Assembly: GCA_943704495.1 (NCBI GenBank)
Contig: CALSCR010003832.1
Span: forward strand, 1 to 25,502
Direction of reading: 5' to 3'
From: Pigoraptor chileana
Lineage: Eukaryota; Opisthokonta; Filasterea
DNA length: 25,502 bases
The translations under genes and the position numbers were made by a program. Below, piece by piece: positions 1 to 9,977 of this stretch (positions within the stretch are counted from its first letter, which is position 1; each line of letters opens with the position of its first letter). The notes under the pieces were generated by a model. That model saw only the letters and a list, made by a program, of their open reading frames with translations. It made no database searches and was not told the origin of the DNA.

Positions 1-75
<75 letters not shown>
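1..75. repeat. (AC)n microsatellite at window edge
   Basis: About 37 uninterrupted AC dinucleotides run from the first base to about position 75. They lie directly before the splice acceptor that opens the first visible ATP11 exon, so this is the 3' part of an intron of that gene. The window boundary falls inside the repeat, which suggests that the source contig begins here. Confidence 0.95.
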
Positions 76-79
<4 letters not shown>

Positions 80-84
80 AGCAG

Positions 85-1467
85 CGAATCCTTTCGTCGA
101 CAAGTATGCCGCAAAACTTGCGCTGAAGCGGAGGCTGTGGGTCTTTTGAACGATTGGAATTGAGTTTCTCGGTTGTCGCAATCGCAGCGTGCACTTGAAA
201 GCATCTTAGGCAGTCTCAGTTATAATTCGTGAATTATATTCAGAACTATCGGATTGTCATTGGCCAGACCACAAACAACCAGTGGGCTCAAATGTGCACT
301 CGCCGTTTTTGCTGTGGTTGTAATCGCACAGTGCGGAGGCTGCATCGGGCGACAAGTCCAAACCCGTGGAGGTTGAGAACAAAATTGCCGACTACTTTGA
401 CTCCCAGCGCCCCGGATATGCACACTACATACAACCCTCGCTTGTTTCTCCGGCAGACGAGGCACAGGAAGTGCGTCCCACCATCCGAGGAGCAGATGGG
501 CTTCCGTCCACTGTGCCGGTGGGTCCGTGTGCGTGTGTGTGTGTCTGTGTGTGTGTGTGCGTGCGTATGCGTGCGTGTGCGTTTTGTGTGTTTTCTGCCT
601 GGAGGGGGAGATGGGGTCACATGCACACATGAATACTCATGAAACTTGCACCCATACAGGCATTGAACGACATAATGTGCACGGATAAACTTGCCGATGC
701 CACTCCCGAGATGATCTCTCAGTTGTGGGTGAAATACCACATCGATAAGAAGTGCGTTTCTGCCGCCATTCCATCCGGAACGTACCAGCGCATGCACATG
801 CGTGCCTCAGAGTGCCCATTGGTGAGTGTATGTGTGGGTGTGTGCTGGCAGACATGTAAATTAAAAGTTCGTACCTTTTGCTCGATGTCACGCGGCTTCC
901 TAAAGAGGTGTGTGTGCGCGCGTGTGTCACTGCGTCATTTCACAATCGGTTTCACTTCAGCATCTGTCGCACAAACGCTTAATACTCGCGCACATACGCA
1001 ACCAATTTTACCTCCACTCACTCTAACACTCACACTACGTCCAACAACATTACGAAACGCATTCCAATGATCGAACGCAACGCTGATGTCAGTTTGTGTA
1101 CCCGTTGCCCCGAGAGGACGGCTATGAGATGTTCCTGGGTCAATTTTCGGGGCATCAATGCTTTTTTACGGGGCTTCTCGAGTACAAAAGTCGGCAGGAG
1201 AGCGCAACACCGCGCCTGACCCTGACGCATTATGTAAATTTCCGCGACACAAAGGGGCTTGTGCTGATGGTGGGCCATTGCCAGGATCCGCTCACCCCGG
1301 ATGACGCGCGCCTTCTCGCGCACCAGGTGCAGCTGTACTATGCCACGTCGCCAGAAAACTACAAGACGGTGCTTGCCTTCAACAAATCGCCCTCTACGTT
1401 TGACCACCGCCTGCTCATTGATGGCGTGAATGCAATGATCAAGGCAGCCGCCGAAGCCGCAAAATAG
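85..1467 (+). CDS. ATPAF1: ATP11/ATPAF1-family F1-ATPase assembly factor (5' partial)
   Basis: Four exons with matching phases are visible: 85-136, 332-518, 660-821 and 1093-1467, giving 257 residues before the TAG stop. Family landmarks are the NPFVDKYAAKL segment, MISQLWVKYHIDKK, and the strongly conserved C-terminal block FVYPLPREDGYEMFLGQF, followed by the LTLTHY, KGLVLM and DDARLLAHQVQLYYA motifs. ATP11 proteins are mitochondrial matrix chaperones that bind free F1 beta subunits and allow assembly of the alpha3beta3 hexamer, so the organism has a conventional F1Fo ATP synthase. The N-terminus with its targeting peptide lies left of the window; human ATPAF1 is about 330 aa. Donors are GTGGGT, GTGGGT and GTGAGT, and introns 2 and 3 begin with GT-rich runs. 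The family call is very secure; the first small exon rests on homology plus phase agreement. Confidence 0.93.
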
Positions 1468-1633
1468 CCCTTCGCTGCTCGGTGATTGCTTTCGGTCGCG
1501 GAAAAAGTAAACACAGAATGCGCCCAATGTCACTATGGCTTGGCATCCACGTTTGGTATATGCCACATTACGTTGTAGGCCGTCTCGATGACACTCCTAA
1601 AGAATCAGAAGCCGGCTCCGAGAACCGTTGACA

Positions 1634-1666
1634 TCACGTGATTGCGGTCAGGTTTATATCACGTGA
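1634..1666. promoter_or_regulatory. Paired TCACGTGA palindromes
   Basis: Two identical 8-bp palindromes lie 25 bp apart. CACGTG is the core of the E-box/G-box bound by bHLH or bZIP factors in many eukaryotes. The same hexamer is very common across this window, inside exons too, so a regulatory role for this pair is only a suggestion. Confidence 0.35.
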
Positions 1667-1924
1667 CTACAATTCAAATTTGATGTCCGCGCCAAAAAAG
1701 AATCAAAAACGGCGGAATTTTTGGCAATCAAACTCAAATGCGCAAGTCACTGACAACATTCAACCCAGTGAGAGAGTGATATCCCTACCCTTTCCTTACA
1801 TTCGCAGACACACACATGAACGCACTCTCATTCACGCTGCTTTCATCCTGCATGTCTCGCTCCCGCTGTATTTAACCCCACGAGACAGATACATCGCCTC
1901 TGGAACCCGAGGTTTAAGGGCGTG

Positions 1925-2090
1925 CGGCATTGCACAAAAGTGAAACAAACGTCGGTGGAAACACTCCACTGCACAAAAGTGAAACAAACGTCGGTGGAAA
2001 CCCACAGCACTTCACTCCACTGCACAAAAGTGAAACAAACGTCGGTGGAAACCCACAGCACTCCACTCCACTGCACGGCATTGCACAGAC
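1925..2090 (+). repeat. Three-copy direct repeat in the kinase promoter region
   Basis: The segment TGCACAAAAGTGAAACAAAC followed by GTCGGTGGAAAC occurs at 1930, 1970 and 2021, with periods of 39-40 and 51 bp. Copies 2 and 3 also share the spacer that reads CCCACAGCAC then a CTCCACTCCACTG-like run. A degenerate fourth boundary (CCACTGCACGGCATTGCACAG) closes the array. It ends about 70 bp before the kinase ATG, so it could be a set of repeated promoter sites or a young minisatellite. Confidence 0.8.
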
Positions 2091-2162
2091 TGTGGGCTGA
2101 TTTCTGCACACAGTCGGCGTACGATATCTGCCTGACTTTTGCCCGCCGTAAAGCACGTGAGC

Positions 2163-5100
2163 ATGGCGCGCAATGCTGCCCGTGATGCGGGTGCGCTGCC
2201 GCCGCCAGAGGACAAAAAGTGGGCGGCGGTAAAGCGGTCCGATTTCACATCAGTCAAGATTCTCGGTTCGGGATCGTTTGGCAAAGCCATACTTGTAAAG
2301 CAGAGGGATGGCGGGCAGTATGTGATCAAGGAAGTCGACATGGCGAAGGTGCGTGTTTTGGTGTAGGAAGCAATTCCCGTTGTTTGCTGTCTGTCTTTCA
2401 TCACCATCATCACAACCTGCACATCGTCGTTCGCTCAAATGCGACATACATGCCAGTTCCTCACTGAAGGGATCGATTCCATTTATATTTTTTCTACATG
2501 CGATGAGCGCAGATGAATTCGACTGACATTCGTCTCGCCAAGGAGGAAGCGACGAATCTCGCCAAGTTCAAGCATCCGCACATTGTCGGCTATTACGCGT
2601 GTTTTGTGGACGGCGCCAAACTGTGCATTTTGATGGAATTCTGCATGCACGGCGACCTCTACGCAGAAGTGAAGCAGCGCCAAAAATCAAACAAGCCGTA
2701 CTCCGAGGCCGAAATCTATTCGTACTTTATTCAACTCACGGCGGCGATCAAGCACATACACGACCGGCATTGTCTCCACCGCGACCTCAAGACGCAGAAT
2801 GTGTTCATCGGGGAAAACCATCTGCTCAAACTGGGGGATTTTGGCATTTGCAAGATACTCGCCAACACTGCGGACAACGCTGCCACCGTCATCGGCACTC
2901 CTTACTACATGTCGCCCGAGATCTGCGCAAATAAGCGATACAACAAGTCGACAGATATGTGGTCTCTCGGCGTCATACTCTACGAGATCATCACGTTCTC
3001 GCACCCGTTTGAGGGGCGCGACATGAAATCGCTGATGGATGCGATCCGCGTCGGATATTTCCGGCCGATTTCGTCGTCGCGCTCTGCGGATCTGCGGGAG
3101 CTGTGCACCTCGCTACTACAGAAGGATCCCAAGAAGCGGCCGACAGCCAACCAGATATTCCGAAGCGACTCTGTGCGACGTCGACTGATGCAGATTCCGT
3201 CTGTTGCGCAAAAGACGGACGAGTTTATGCACACTGTGCTGCATCACAACAGCCGCCTCAACCACCCGCTGTTCACCGTCGCACCCCAGGGCCCCGCCAA
3301 CCCCGCCCCCGTAAACGCGGTTGCAGCCGTCCCTTCCAGCGCGTTTGGGATGGCACCATCGGCCGCGATTGCAGCCAACGCACAACAGCAGATGCAGCTG
3401 GAGCTTGCCCAACAAAAGCTGAGGAACCAGATCGTGCTGCAGCAGCAGGCGGCGGCGGCGGCGGCGTATGCGGGGAATCCGAGGAACGCATACATGAACC
3501 CGAAGCTGAACGACTTTCGCGACGTCCATAAGGAGGGGCGCGAGGAATATCTGCGCAAGAACCAGGCTGAAGCGCAGCGCATTCTGGACAGGTTTCTTCC
3601 CGCGCCTGCGGCTGCACCACACGCGGCCGCACCCGTTGTTGGAAGAGGGGTGGCGGACAGGCACCGGCCACCGAGCTCGGAGGCCGCGCGTGCACAGATT
3701 GTCCCGGATGCACGTGCAATGAGGGCTCCGTCTGCGGCTGCTCAGCCTCCCGCCGACTACGCCCGCGATAGGGAGAGGGAGCGAGAGAGGGAGAAAGAGA
3801 GGGAGAGGGAGCGGGAGAGGGAGAGGGAGAGGGAGAGAGAGAGAGAGAGGGAGAGGGAGCGAGAGAAGGAAAGAGACAGGGTTGATCTCCGCCAGCCCCG
3901 CCAAGAGAGGCGCGACGTTGAAGACAGACGTGCATACGCAGCACCCGCTGCCCCGGTCGCCCCACCAGCGGCCGATAGGTACCGCGCCGCCCCCGCCCCC
4001 GCCCCCGCCCCTGCCCCTGCCCCTGCCCCACGTGATGCGGCGAGGCCTGTCGACCGGCACGCGGGGCATGGGCCAGCACTGGGCGCCATACTGGATGGGC
4101 GTCCTGCGGTTGCACGTGACCGCAATGAGGTGGCTCTCGGCGGCGGCGGCGGCGGCATGGGAATGGCTCCGCCGGCCGCAGCAAGGCCCAAGAAACCACT
4201 TGCGGCGGGTGCTGCAGCGCGGCCGTCTGCGGGCGTGGGCGTCCGTCCCCCGGAAAAGAAGATTCCAAAGCCAACACCCGCCGCCATTGCTGCCGAGGCG
4301 GCGCATCGCGGACCAAAGGAAAAAGCGCTTACCCCACTCGAGCTCGCACTTCGAGCGAAAGACGACATGGTGTGTGTCTTTGTGTGTCTGTGGAAGAGGG
4401 GCACCTCTGCTATTGCTGTCGGTGTGGATACACGTGTGTGTTTCTATATGTTGCGCGTGTTCGCAGTATATGGGGCTTGTCTGCCGCTGCGGGGCTGCAT
4501 CTATGTTGCAGAATAGCCTATCATTGCTTCCTGCTCTATCATTTTATTAGTACTGAGTAATTGTCTGTATGGGTGTGTGCAGATGCGCAAGAAGGCCGAC
4601 TACGTTCGTGCACAGAAGGAAGGCAAGAATCCGGAAGCACCAAAGCCAAAAGAGCCCGAGAAGGACAAGCCTAAGGCGAAAGAGCCCGAAAAGGAGAAGC
4701 TCAAGGCGAAAGAGCCCGAAAAGGAGAAGCCCAAGGCAAAGGAGCCCGAAAAAGAGAGGGCCCGTGCCAAGGCGCCCACCGATGCGGACAAGCCCAAGCC
4801 ACGGGTTCCCTCTGCGCCCGCTGCCGTAAAACCTGCTGTGAATGTCGGAAATTTCAACATTCAGATTCCCGATAAGAATGACAGGCACGCCGTTGTGCCT
4901 GATACGCACGTGGTTGCACGTGCAAGGCCTTCAGGGGCGGCCCAGAAGGCGCCTGCCTCTGTCGCTCCCGACACTCACGTGATTGACCGGCCTGCACTTG
5001 CGCGCGCACCAAGCGACAATAACCTCGCCGCAGATAGGCTGCGTGAACGCGAGAAGGAGAAGGAGAGGCATGCGGCTGCACGACCGCTCGCGGGAATCGA

Positions 5101-5978
5101 AGGCGTTGCTGTAGTCGCACCGAAGCCAATTGCCGCCGACACGCGGGTGGTTGAGTCACGTGCCTCTGCCACCGGAGACGTCCACAAACAAGCCAGGCGA
5201 CCAAAGGACGAGACGCACAATGTGGACAATGCACCCGCAAATAATAAGCGTCCGTCGTATTCGCCGCCCATTGCTGCCGGTGTGCCCGCACCCGCACCCG
5301 CACCCGCACCTGCCGCAACAACCGTCATCAAGACTCCATCGCCGGTTGTTGCGGCGGCCAGCCCCACGGAAGCAGTCACGCCTGTCGCGGCTGAGAGTGG
5401 GGAGAGTGACGCACATTCAGACGATAATGACGTCGTGTACAGCGGGAGCGAGAGTGATGGCGACGAGCAGGAGGAGCACCTCGAACACCACACGGGTGAC
5501 GAAGAGGACACAAGCGATCCCGCCCTTGCGGCTGCGGGCGATGCGTCGTCCTCTGACGAGCGCGTGGATGACCACAATGCGGATTCCCCTGTGCACGTGC
5601 CTGACGTGGAAGATGCAGAGGAGGACGAAGACCCCGGATTCGAGGAGGTTGTCGATCTCGGCGCCGCACCCGCAACTACGGGCGATTCGGCACACGCGGA
5701 AGCCGCGGTTGATGACGAGCCGATGCCATATCCAGCGGACGCAGGCGCAATTGAAACGCTTGTGTTTTGTCTCGCGGATGCATGCGACGACCACGACGAC
5801 GATCCCGAGTTCCAGCACTTGGATGATGAGGCGGAGATGGACGAAGAGGAGCTTGCCATTGAGATACGGCATGCATGGAAGCAGGTGCGTGTGCCTCGTA
5901 GACCTTATCGACTTCTCTCACTGAGCGTGATGATCTTCTCTTTGTGGTACTAATCTCTTTTAATTGGCGCACACCCAT

Positions 5979-6012
<34 letters not shown>

Positions 6013-6583
6013 ACGCACAGGCGGACCTCGGGTGCGAAACTGCAATCCTTGGAGAGAAGGCGCGCAGGGACGTTCTTACCGACGGTAGCAAACTTGAGAT
6101 GGTAGGTGTTGCGCACTCTGCTGGACTTGAGGGTCTTATTTGTGGTGCGGTCAGTGCGTGCCACCATTGTCCATGTGTTGGCCGAAGGATTTGTGGGTAG
6201 GGGGGCTTTAGAGCTCCCTTTATTGGATCGCTGCTCTCTTACCAATTGCCGCAAATGCACTAATGCAGGTGCGTGGTCGCATTGAGGACACGTGCGGCGA
6301 GGGCATCGGGTGGCAGGTCATGATGACCATTACGGGCCTCATGGACGCGCTCACGTCGCCCGATCTCCCTCAAAAAGACGCCGATTACGCTGAAGAAGTT
6401 GCGGCGATACGGCGTGGCGACGCGGTCGATTGGGACGGCGTGCTGCGTGAGCGCCTGGAGGGCTGCGGCATGACGCCGGCCACGCTGGAAGGGAACATGC
6501 CGCTGTTCATGCTGTACTTTCAGCTGGAGATGCGCGAGCGGAGGGGCGAATTCGATGTGCACGACCATTTGCTGAGGCAATGA
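2163..6583 (+). CDS. NIMA-related (NEK) serine/threonine kinase, 1,246 aa
   Basis: Five exons (2163-2348, 2513-4369, 4583-5884, 6021-6101, 6269-6583) join in phase 0 throughout and end at TGA. The kinase domain (about residues 28-283) shows the glycine loop GSGSFG (35-40), lysine 56 in VIKEVD, HRDLKTQN (151-158), DFG (171-173) and the NEK-typical activation segment GTPYYMSPEICANKRYN (from 190). Overall length and order recall NEK1/NEK5, which act at cilia and in DNA-damage responses; orthology is not settled. After the kinase come Ala/Pro/Gln-rich sequence, an Arg-Glu run (about 478-520), Ala-Pro repeats, a KAKEPEKEK repeat (from about 705), a strongly acidic stretch, and a helical C-terminus with an RGRIEDTCGEGIGWQVMM segment that may match the conserved NEK1 tail. 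The ATG follows CACGTGAGC and is the first in frame. Confidence 0.92.
3763..3880 (+). repeat. GAGAGG-type purine repeat encoding an Arg-Glu run
   Basis: This purine-only tract lies within NEK exon 2 and reads as about 40 residues of alternating Arg/Lys and Glu. Such sequences often form a stable single alpha-helix or mediate condensation. The strand asymmetry (all purine on +) makes it prone to slippage, so its length may vary between strains. Confidence 0.85.
4640..4775 (+). repeat. Tandem KEPEKEKxKA coding repeat in the NEK tail
   Basis: About four copies of a 30-bp unit encode K(A)KEPEKEK-type decapeptides at the start of NEK exon 3. The copies differ at a few bases, so they are not a recent perfect expansion. 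The peptide is lysine/glutamate-rich and probably disordered or helical. Confidence 0.8.
5979..6018. repeat. (AC)n tract before the NEK intron 3 acceptor
   Basis: The AC run, passing into CACACGCACACG, ends directly at the CAG acceptor at 6018-6020. It takes the place normally held by a polypyrimidine tract, as does the (AC)n at the left edge before the ATP11 exon. Confidence 0.85.
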
Positions 6584-6604
6584 GAGACTGAGAGAGAGAT
6601 ATGT

Positions 6605-6639
6605 AGGATTCTAGTCAGTGTCTTGGGGAATGTGCCCCC
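6605..6639 (-). repeat. Dispersed intron element, copy C
   Basis: On the minus strand it reads GGGGGCACATTCCCC then AAGACACTGACTAGAATCC, followed by a CT-rich run. It matches the core and tail of the element found in introns elsewhere in this window. It lies just after the NEK stop codon, antisense to that gene. Confidence 0.7.
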
Positions 6640-6651
6640 GAGAGAGAAACA

Positions 6652-6678
6652 TGTGTGTGTGTGTGTGTGTGTGTGTGT
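6652..6678. repeat. (GT)n microsatellite
   Basis: Perfect GT run in the region between the NEK stop and the unrecognised coding segment. ORFs through it are artefacts of the dinucleotide repeat. Confidence 0.9.
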
Positions 6679-6897
6679 TGTGGTGTGGTGTGTGTTCACG
6701 GAGCACCTGCCTCTCCTTCCATGCTCACTCCTTGCACTTCGATATGCACGTTATGCGCACTCTCTCTGGTCCTGTTTAAGCCTTTTACGCTTTTTCCGGT
6801 CAATATCCTCGGCTATACCTTCGTGTTTGTGAGTTGCGTTGCGCGGCTGCTGCGTTTGGCGTCGTTTGTGTTGGCCTGTTTGTTTGAATACTTCCAG

Positions 6898-7564
6898 GCA
6901 ACAAAGTGGTGCGTATATAGCGTGTAATTTTGTTTTTAACACTTGGCGCCCAGTGGACCTAAATTTTGGCTTTGAGTTAGGGATTGATTTGACCCGATGT
7001 GGGTCGTTGTGTGTGTGTGTTGTGTTGTGATTGACCGAATGGTCCGCGCCAAGTAGTTGTATTATCCGTTGTTTGCAAAACTTAGAATGGACAAAGGATG
7101 CACTGCAGACAGACTGAACAGAAATTTGAGTGTCGGAGGCATCCCCCTATACATCCCCCTGGCTTGAGTTCGCTATTAGGACTATGTGTGTGCTGTCGTC
7201 GTGCTTACGGGTAAGTTCAATCCGTTTTGAGATTGCCAATTCTGCGTATATGTTCTGTGGGCATAAACACCCAATGCCGTGCGAACAGAGAGGGCTGTGC
7301 GTACAGTTAAATGCTAATGTTGTGTTCCTTCCACATGCACAGGTTTCGGAAATAGCCACTGACACTACACACATTTTAACCCACTTGTCTTTGCAGATGA
7401 AAGAGTGGATTGGGCCTGTACTGTCGATGCGCGCCAGGCTGTTACGATATACAACTACACTCTGGGGCACGTGAGTATATGTGTGTCTATTCATCGTGAC
7501 TGGCGGCGCTGGAACATTACAGCATGATCCGTTTTCGTGTGATTACGCACGTGCGGCACTGTAA
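6898..7564 (+). CDS. Unrecognised protein, three C-terminal exons
   Basis: Three exons agree in phase: 6898-6998 (out in phase 1, donor GTGGGT), 7397-7470 (phase 0, donor GTGAGT) and 7523-7564 ending in TAA. The product contains QQSGAYIACNFVFNTWRPVD, LNFGFELGIDLTRYERVDW, ACTVDARQAVTIYNYTLGH and ends HDPFSCDYARAAL. The composition is protein-like and unlike the microsatellite-derived ORFs around it, and the splice sites fit the window consensus. I do not recognise the family. The 5' end is missing: the first exon needs one more codon base pair from an upstream exon. It sits tail-to-tail with the metallopeptidase gene, with only about 200 bp between the stop codons. A spurious chain of short frames cannot be excluded. 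Confidence 0.5.
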
Positions 7565-7760
7565 CATGGCATCACATGTACAAATCGCTCCACAGTTGTC
7601 ATGAGGATGCTTTGGATCGATATCACACAGGTATGGATTGATAGGGACGGTACATTCCACACGGCACGTTTGCACTGGCGCCCATGATCATGATCCATCA
7701 ATGGGGTCACAAACCGGAAGGCACGTGGCACGCCGGCCACTGGGCAATGGAGACAACGCA

Positions 7761-8267
7761 TCAAAGCGTGGTGAAGGAGACTTTCTTGGCGGGACCCTTT
7801 ACAAATCCTCTAAACATGTACGGCGTCACGGAGACAGTGTACTTTGTCTTGCCCTTGAGGCCCGTGATGGAGCCGCCGGGGTTCGTCAAGTAGCTCGTCG
7901 ACGGCGGCCCGCCCGCTCCCGTGACAGTCACCTCGTAGTAGGACGGAATGTACGACGCATCGGTGGGCTGGGGGTACTGCATGCGCACGGGTCGGACAGA
8001 TCAGCGAGACAACCGACAATGTTACTAACTGACTGTCAGTGTGTGTGTGGTGTTTGTGTCAAGACAAAAATGCGCTTGTCCAGCACTATACACCAAGATT
8101 AGGCTGAATGCCTGGACAGGGGCACTCAGCTGTCCCTTCCTTGTGCGCCGCTACTGAAGACGCTGACTTATTTTCAACACTCTCTCTTTCTCTCCTTTGT
8201 TGAGTCCATGGGCACAGCGCTAGCGCCTAAGACACTGACTTTGAATCAAGACATACGTATGCATCTC

Positions 8268-8303
<36 letters not shown>

Positions 8304-9905
8304 CCGTAATGTAGATCTGGCCTTTCAATTGTAATACCCCGTGAAAAAGCCAGACACTGCGCGTCACCCAGGCACGTGGACGGTCGACTGCTACAGCCCA
8401 CCACCAACACACACAAACACCACCACTACCATGACTGGCTCAAAGTCATACGACAACAGTCATTGACACCACCATATCACTTCACTGCACTACCACCACT
8501 TGCACCACTGCACCACTTGCACCGCCACCAACCTGGAACCCGTCCGGCTTTGTCCACGAAATGGTGGCGCCCGTCTTTGTCACCTTGCTTGCCTTGAGGC
8601 TCTTCACTGCGCCGAGTGCAGGGCAGGGACTCCCAGTCATTCCGACCTCCGCAATAACTGCAGACAGCACATCGCAGTCGGCCTGCGTGATCGTGACGGT
8701 GGTGGGCCCCCAAGTCGACGCGCCGGTCAGGACCAGCTTGTTCAGGGGGGTCTGCGTCTCAGAATAGTCGAGGCAGGAGTAGTTCAGGCTGCTTGCGAGG
8801 AGTGCGTACGTTGAATACTGGAGGAGATACTCGGTCTGTGCGCGCCAGATGATGTGGAGGGCCTTCTGGAAGCCAATGCCAGCCCCGGATGCGATATTCG
8901 CAAACCCGCCGTCGACCAGAAGAGCATACGCACGGTTGAAGACGCCCGAGTTGCTGTGCACACCAAACCTGGTCAGGTGCATCGATATTGTAGTGAGAGG
9001 GGGCGATTAGAGATGCATATGTGGGATTCACGTCAGTGTCTTGGGCGCTGTGCCAATGGACTCCACAGGGGACGATTAGAGAGGGATAGTCGGAAAGTTG
9101 CGATGCATATGGGCACAGAACAGAATGGAAATAAAAAACATGCGGCGGTGATATATCATGATCGCACAGCAATGGCATACCAAGTATTGGCATACACACT
9201 TCACATACGAACTCTTACACACAAACTGTCAAGACACCATCATGACAGATGGCATATACACACACATCGCCATTGCTCATGACACACTAACCCTAACACA
9301 TCTCTGATACTAGAGTAGCTTGCAGCTAAGCTAAGCTAAGCGCACAAAAAAACCGACCCATCACAACTGTCTGCAGCCTCTTGACTGCATTGTCAGGCAC
9401 CACGGCACTGACAGGCACTAACGAGAGAATAAAATGCACCCACATGTCCCACGACTCGCAAGTGTACAAGTCAGACGATGTCGACCCGGCATTTCCGGCG
9501 CACTCGGGATTCAGCATATCGCGCAGATAGTCCGTCGTACTGCCGAACAGGCCCGCCATGTCAAGATCCTCGCCGATGTACCACCGCAAGTTACCGTTCA
9601 CCTTGTCCAGTCTGGATGCACACACATTGGCGCGGGGCTTATTTGACCCCTTGCCGTCGACGCCCACCTTGTTCAGCAGGTCAACCGTCTACGGATCGGA
9701 TCGGATGGGGGGTTCAGTTGATTGCCGACGCATATCAATATCGATTCAGCAATAAGTGGAACATAGCCGACAGAGTGACATGACTGTATCCGAGTAAAAC
9801 ACATGGCTGCGGCAGTAAAGGCACGGTACTAGTATAGTGTACACTGAATGATTGCTACGTGCAAATTCCCGGGCGTACACATGTGCGTGTGGCTGCATGT
9901 ATGTC

Positions 9906-9977
<72 letters not shown>

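Larger units (their letters stand above)
1468..2162 (+). promoter_or_regulatory. Intergenic region upstream of the NEK kinase gene
   Basis: This stretch of about 700 bp separates the ATP11 stop from the kinase ATG. It holds the ATP11 3' flank, two copies of the palindrome TCACGTGA (1634-1641 and 1659-1666, 25 bp apart) and a cluster of imperfect direct repeats just upstream of the kinase start, listed separately. A third CACGTG lies at 2154-2159, four bases before the kinase ATG. No ORF in it resembles a protein. A promoter role is inferred from position and motif clustering only. Confidence 0.5.
6584..6897. other. Intergenic or 5' region between NEK and the unrecognised gene
   Basis: This stretch holds element copy C, a (GT)n run, and an ATG at 6721 that opens 36 codons of hydrophobic sequence up to a good GTGAGT donor at 6829. 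That exon would end in phase 0, while the next credible exon (6898) needs phase 2, so the two do not join as written. The true 5' exon of the downstream gene was not found. Confidence 0.5.

Noticed and set aside
1925-2090. Possible CRISPR-like array
   Set aside because: Only three copies with unequal spacing, spacers that are themselves similar, and a eukaryotic intron-bearing context.
3116-4316. Long minus-strand ORFs (up to 396 codons) opposite the NEK exon
   Set aside because: They are antisense shadows of a GC-rich exon: runs of Leu-Pro or Ser-Leu mirror the Arg-Glu and Ala-Pro repeats, and no domain is recognisable.
6721-6828. Hydrophobic 36-codon exon as the start of the unrecognised gene
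   Set aside because: Its donor leaves phase 0, but the next credible exon at 6898 needs phase 2. Joining them gives a stop within a few codons.
8199-8249. tRNA gene or tRNA-derived SINE as an explanation for the dispersed element
   Set aside because: Only short matches to an A-box-like CCTAAGGCG and a B-box-like TTGAATCC. No full cloverleaf, no poly-A tail and no anticodon arm could be drawn.
9285-9297. CTAACCCTAAC as a telomere-type repeat
   Set aside because: Only one and a half units, inside an intron, with no array.
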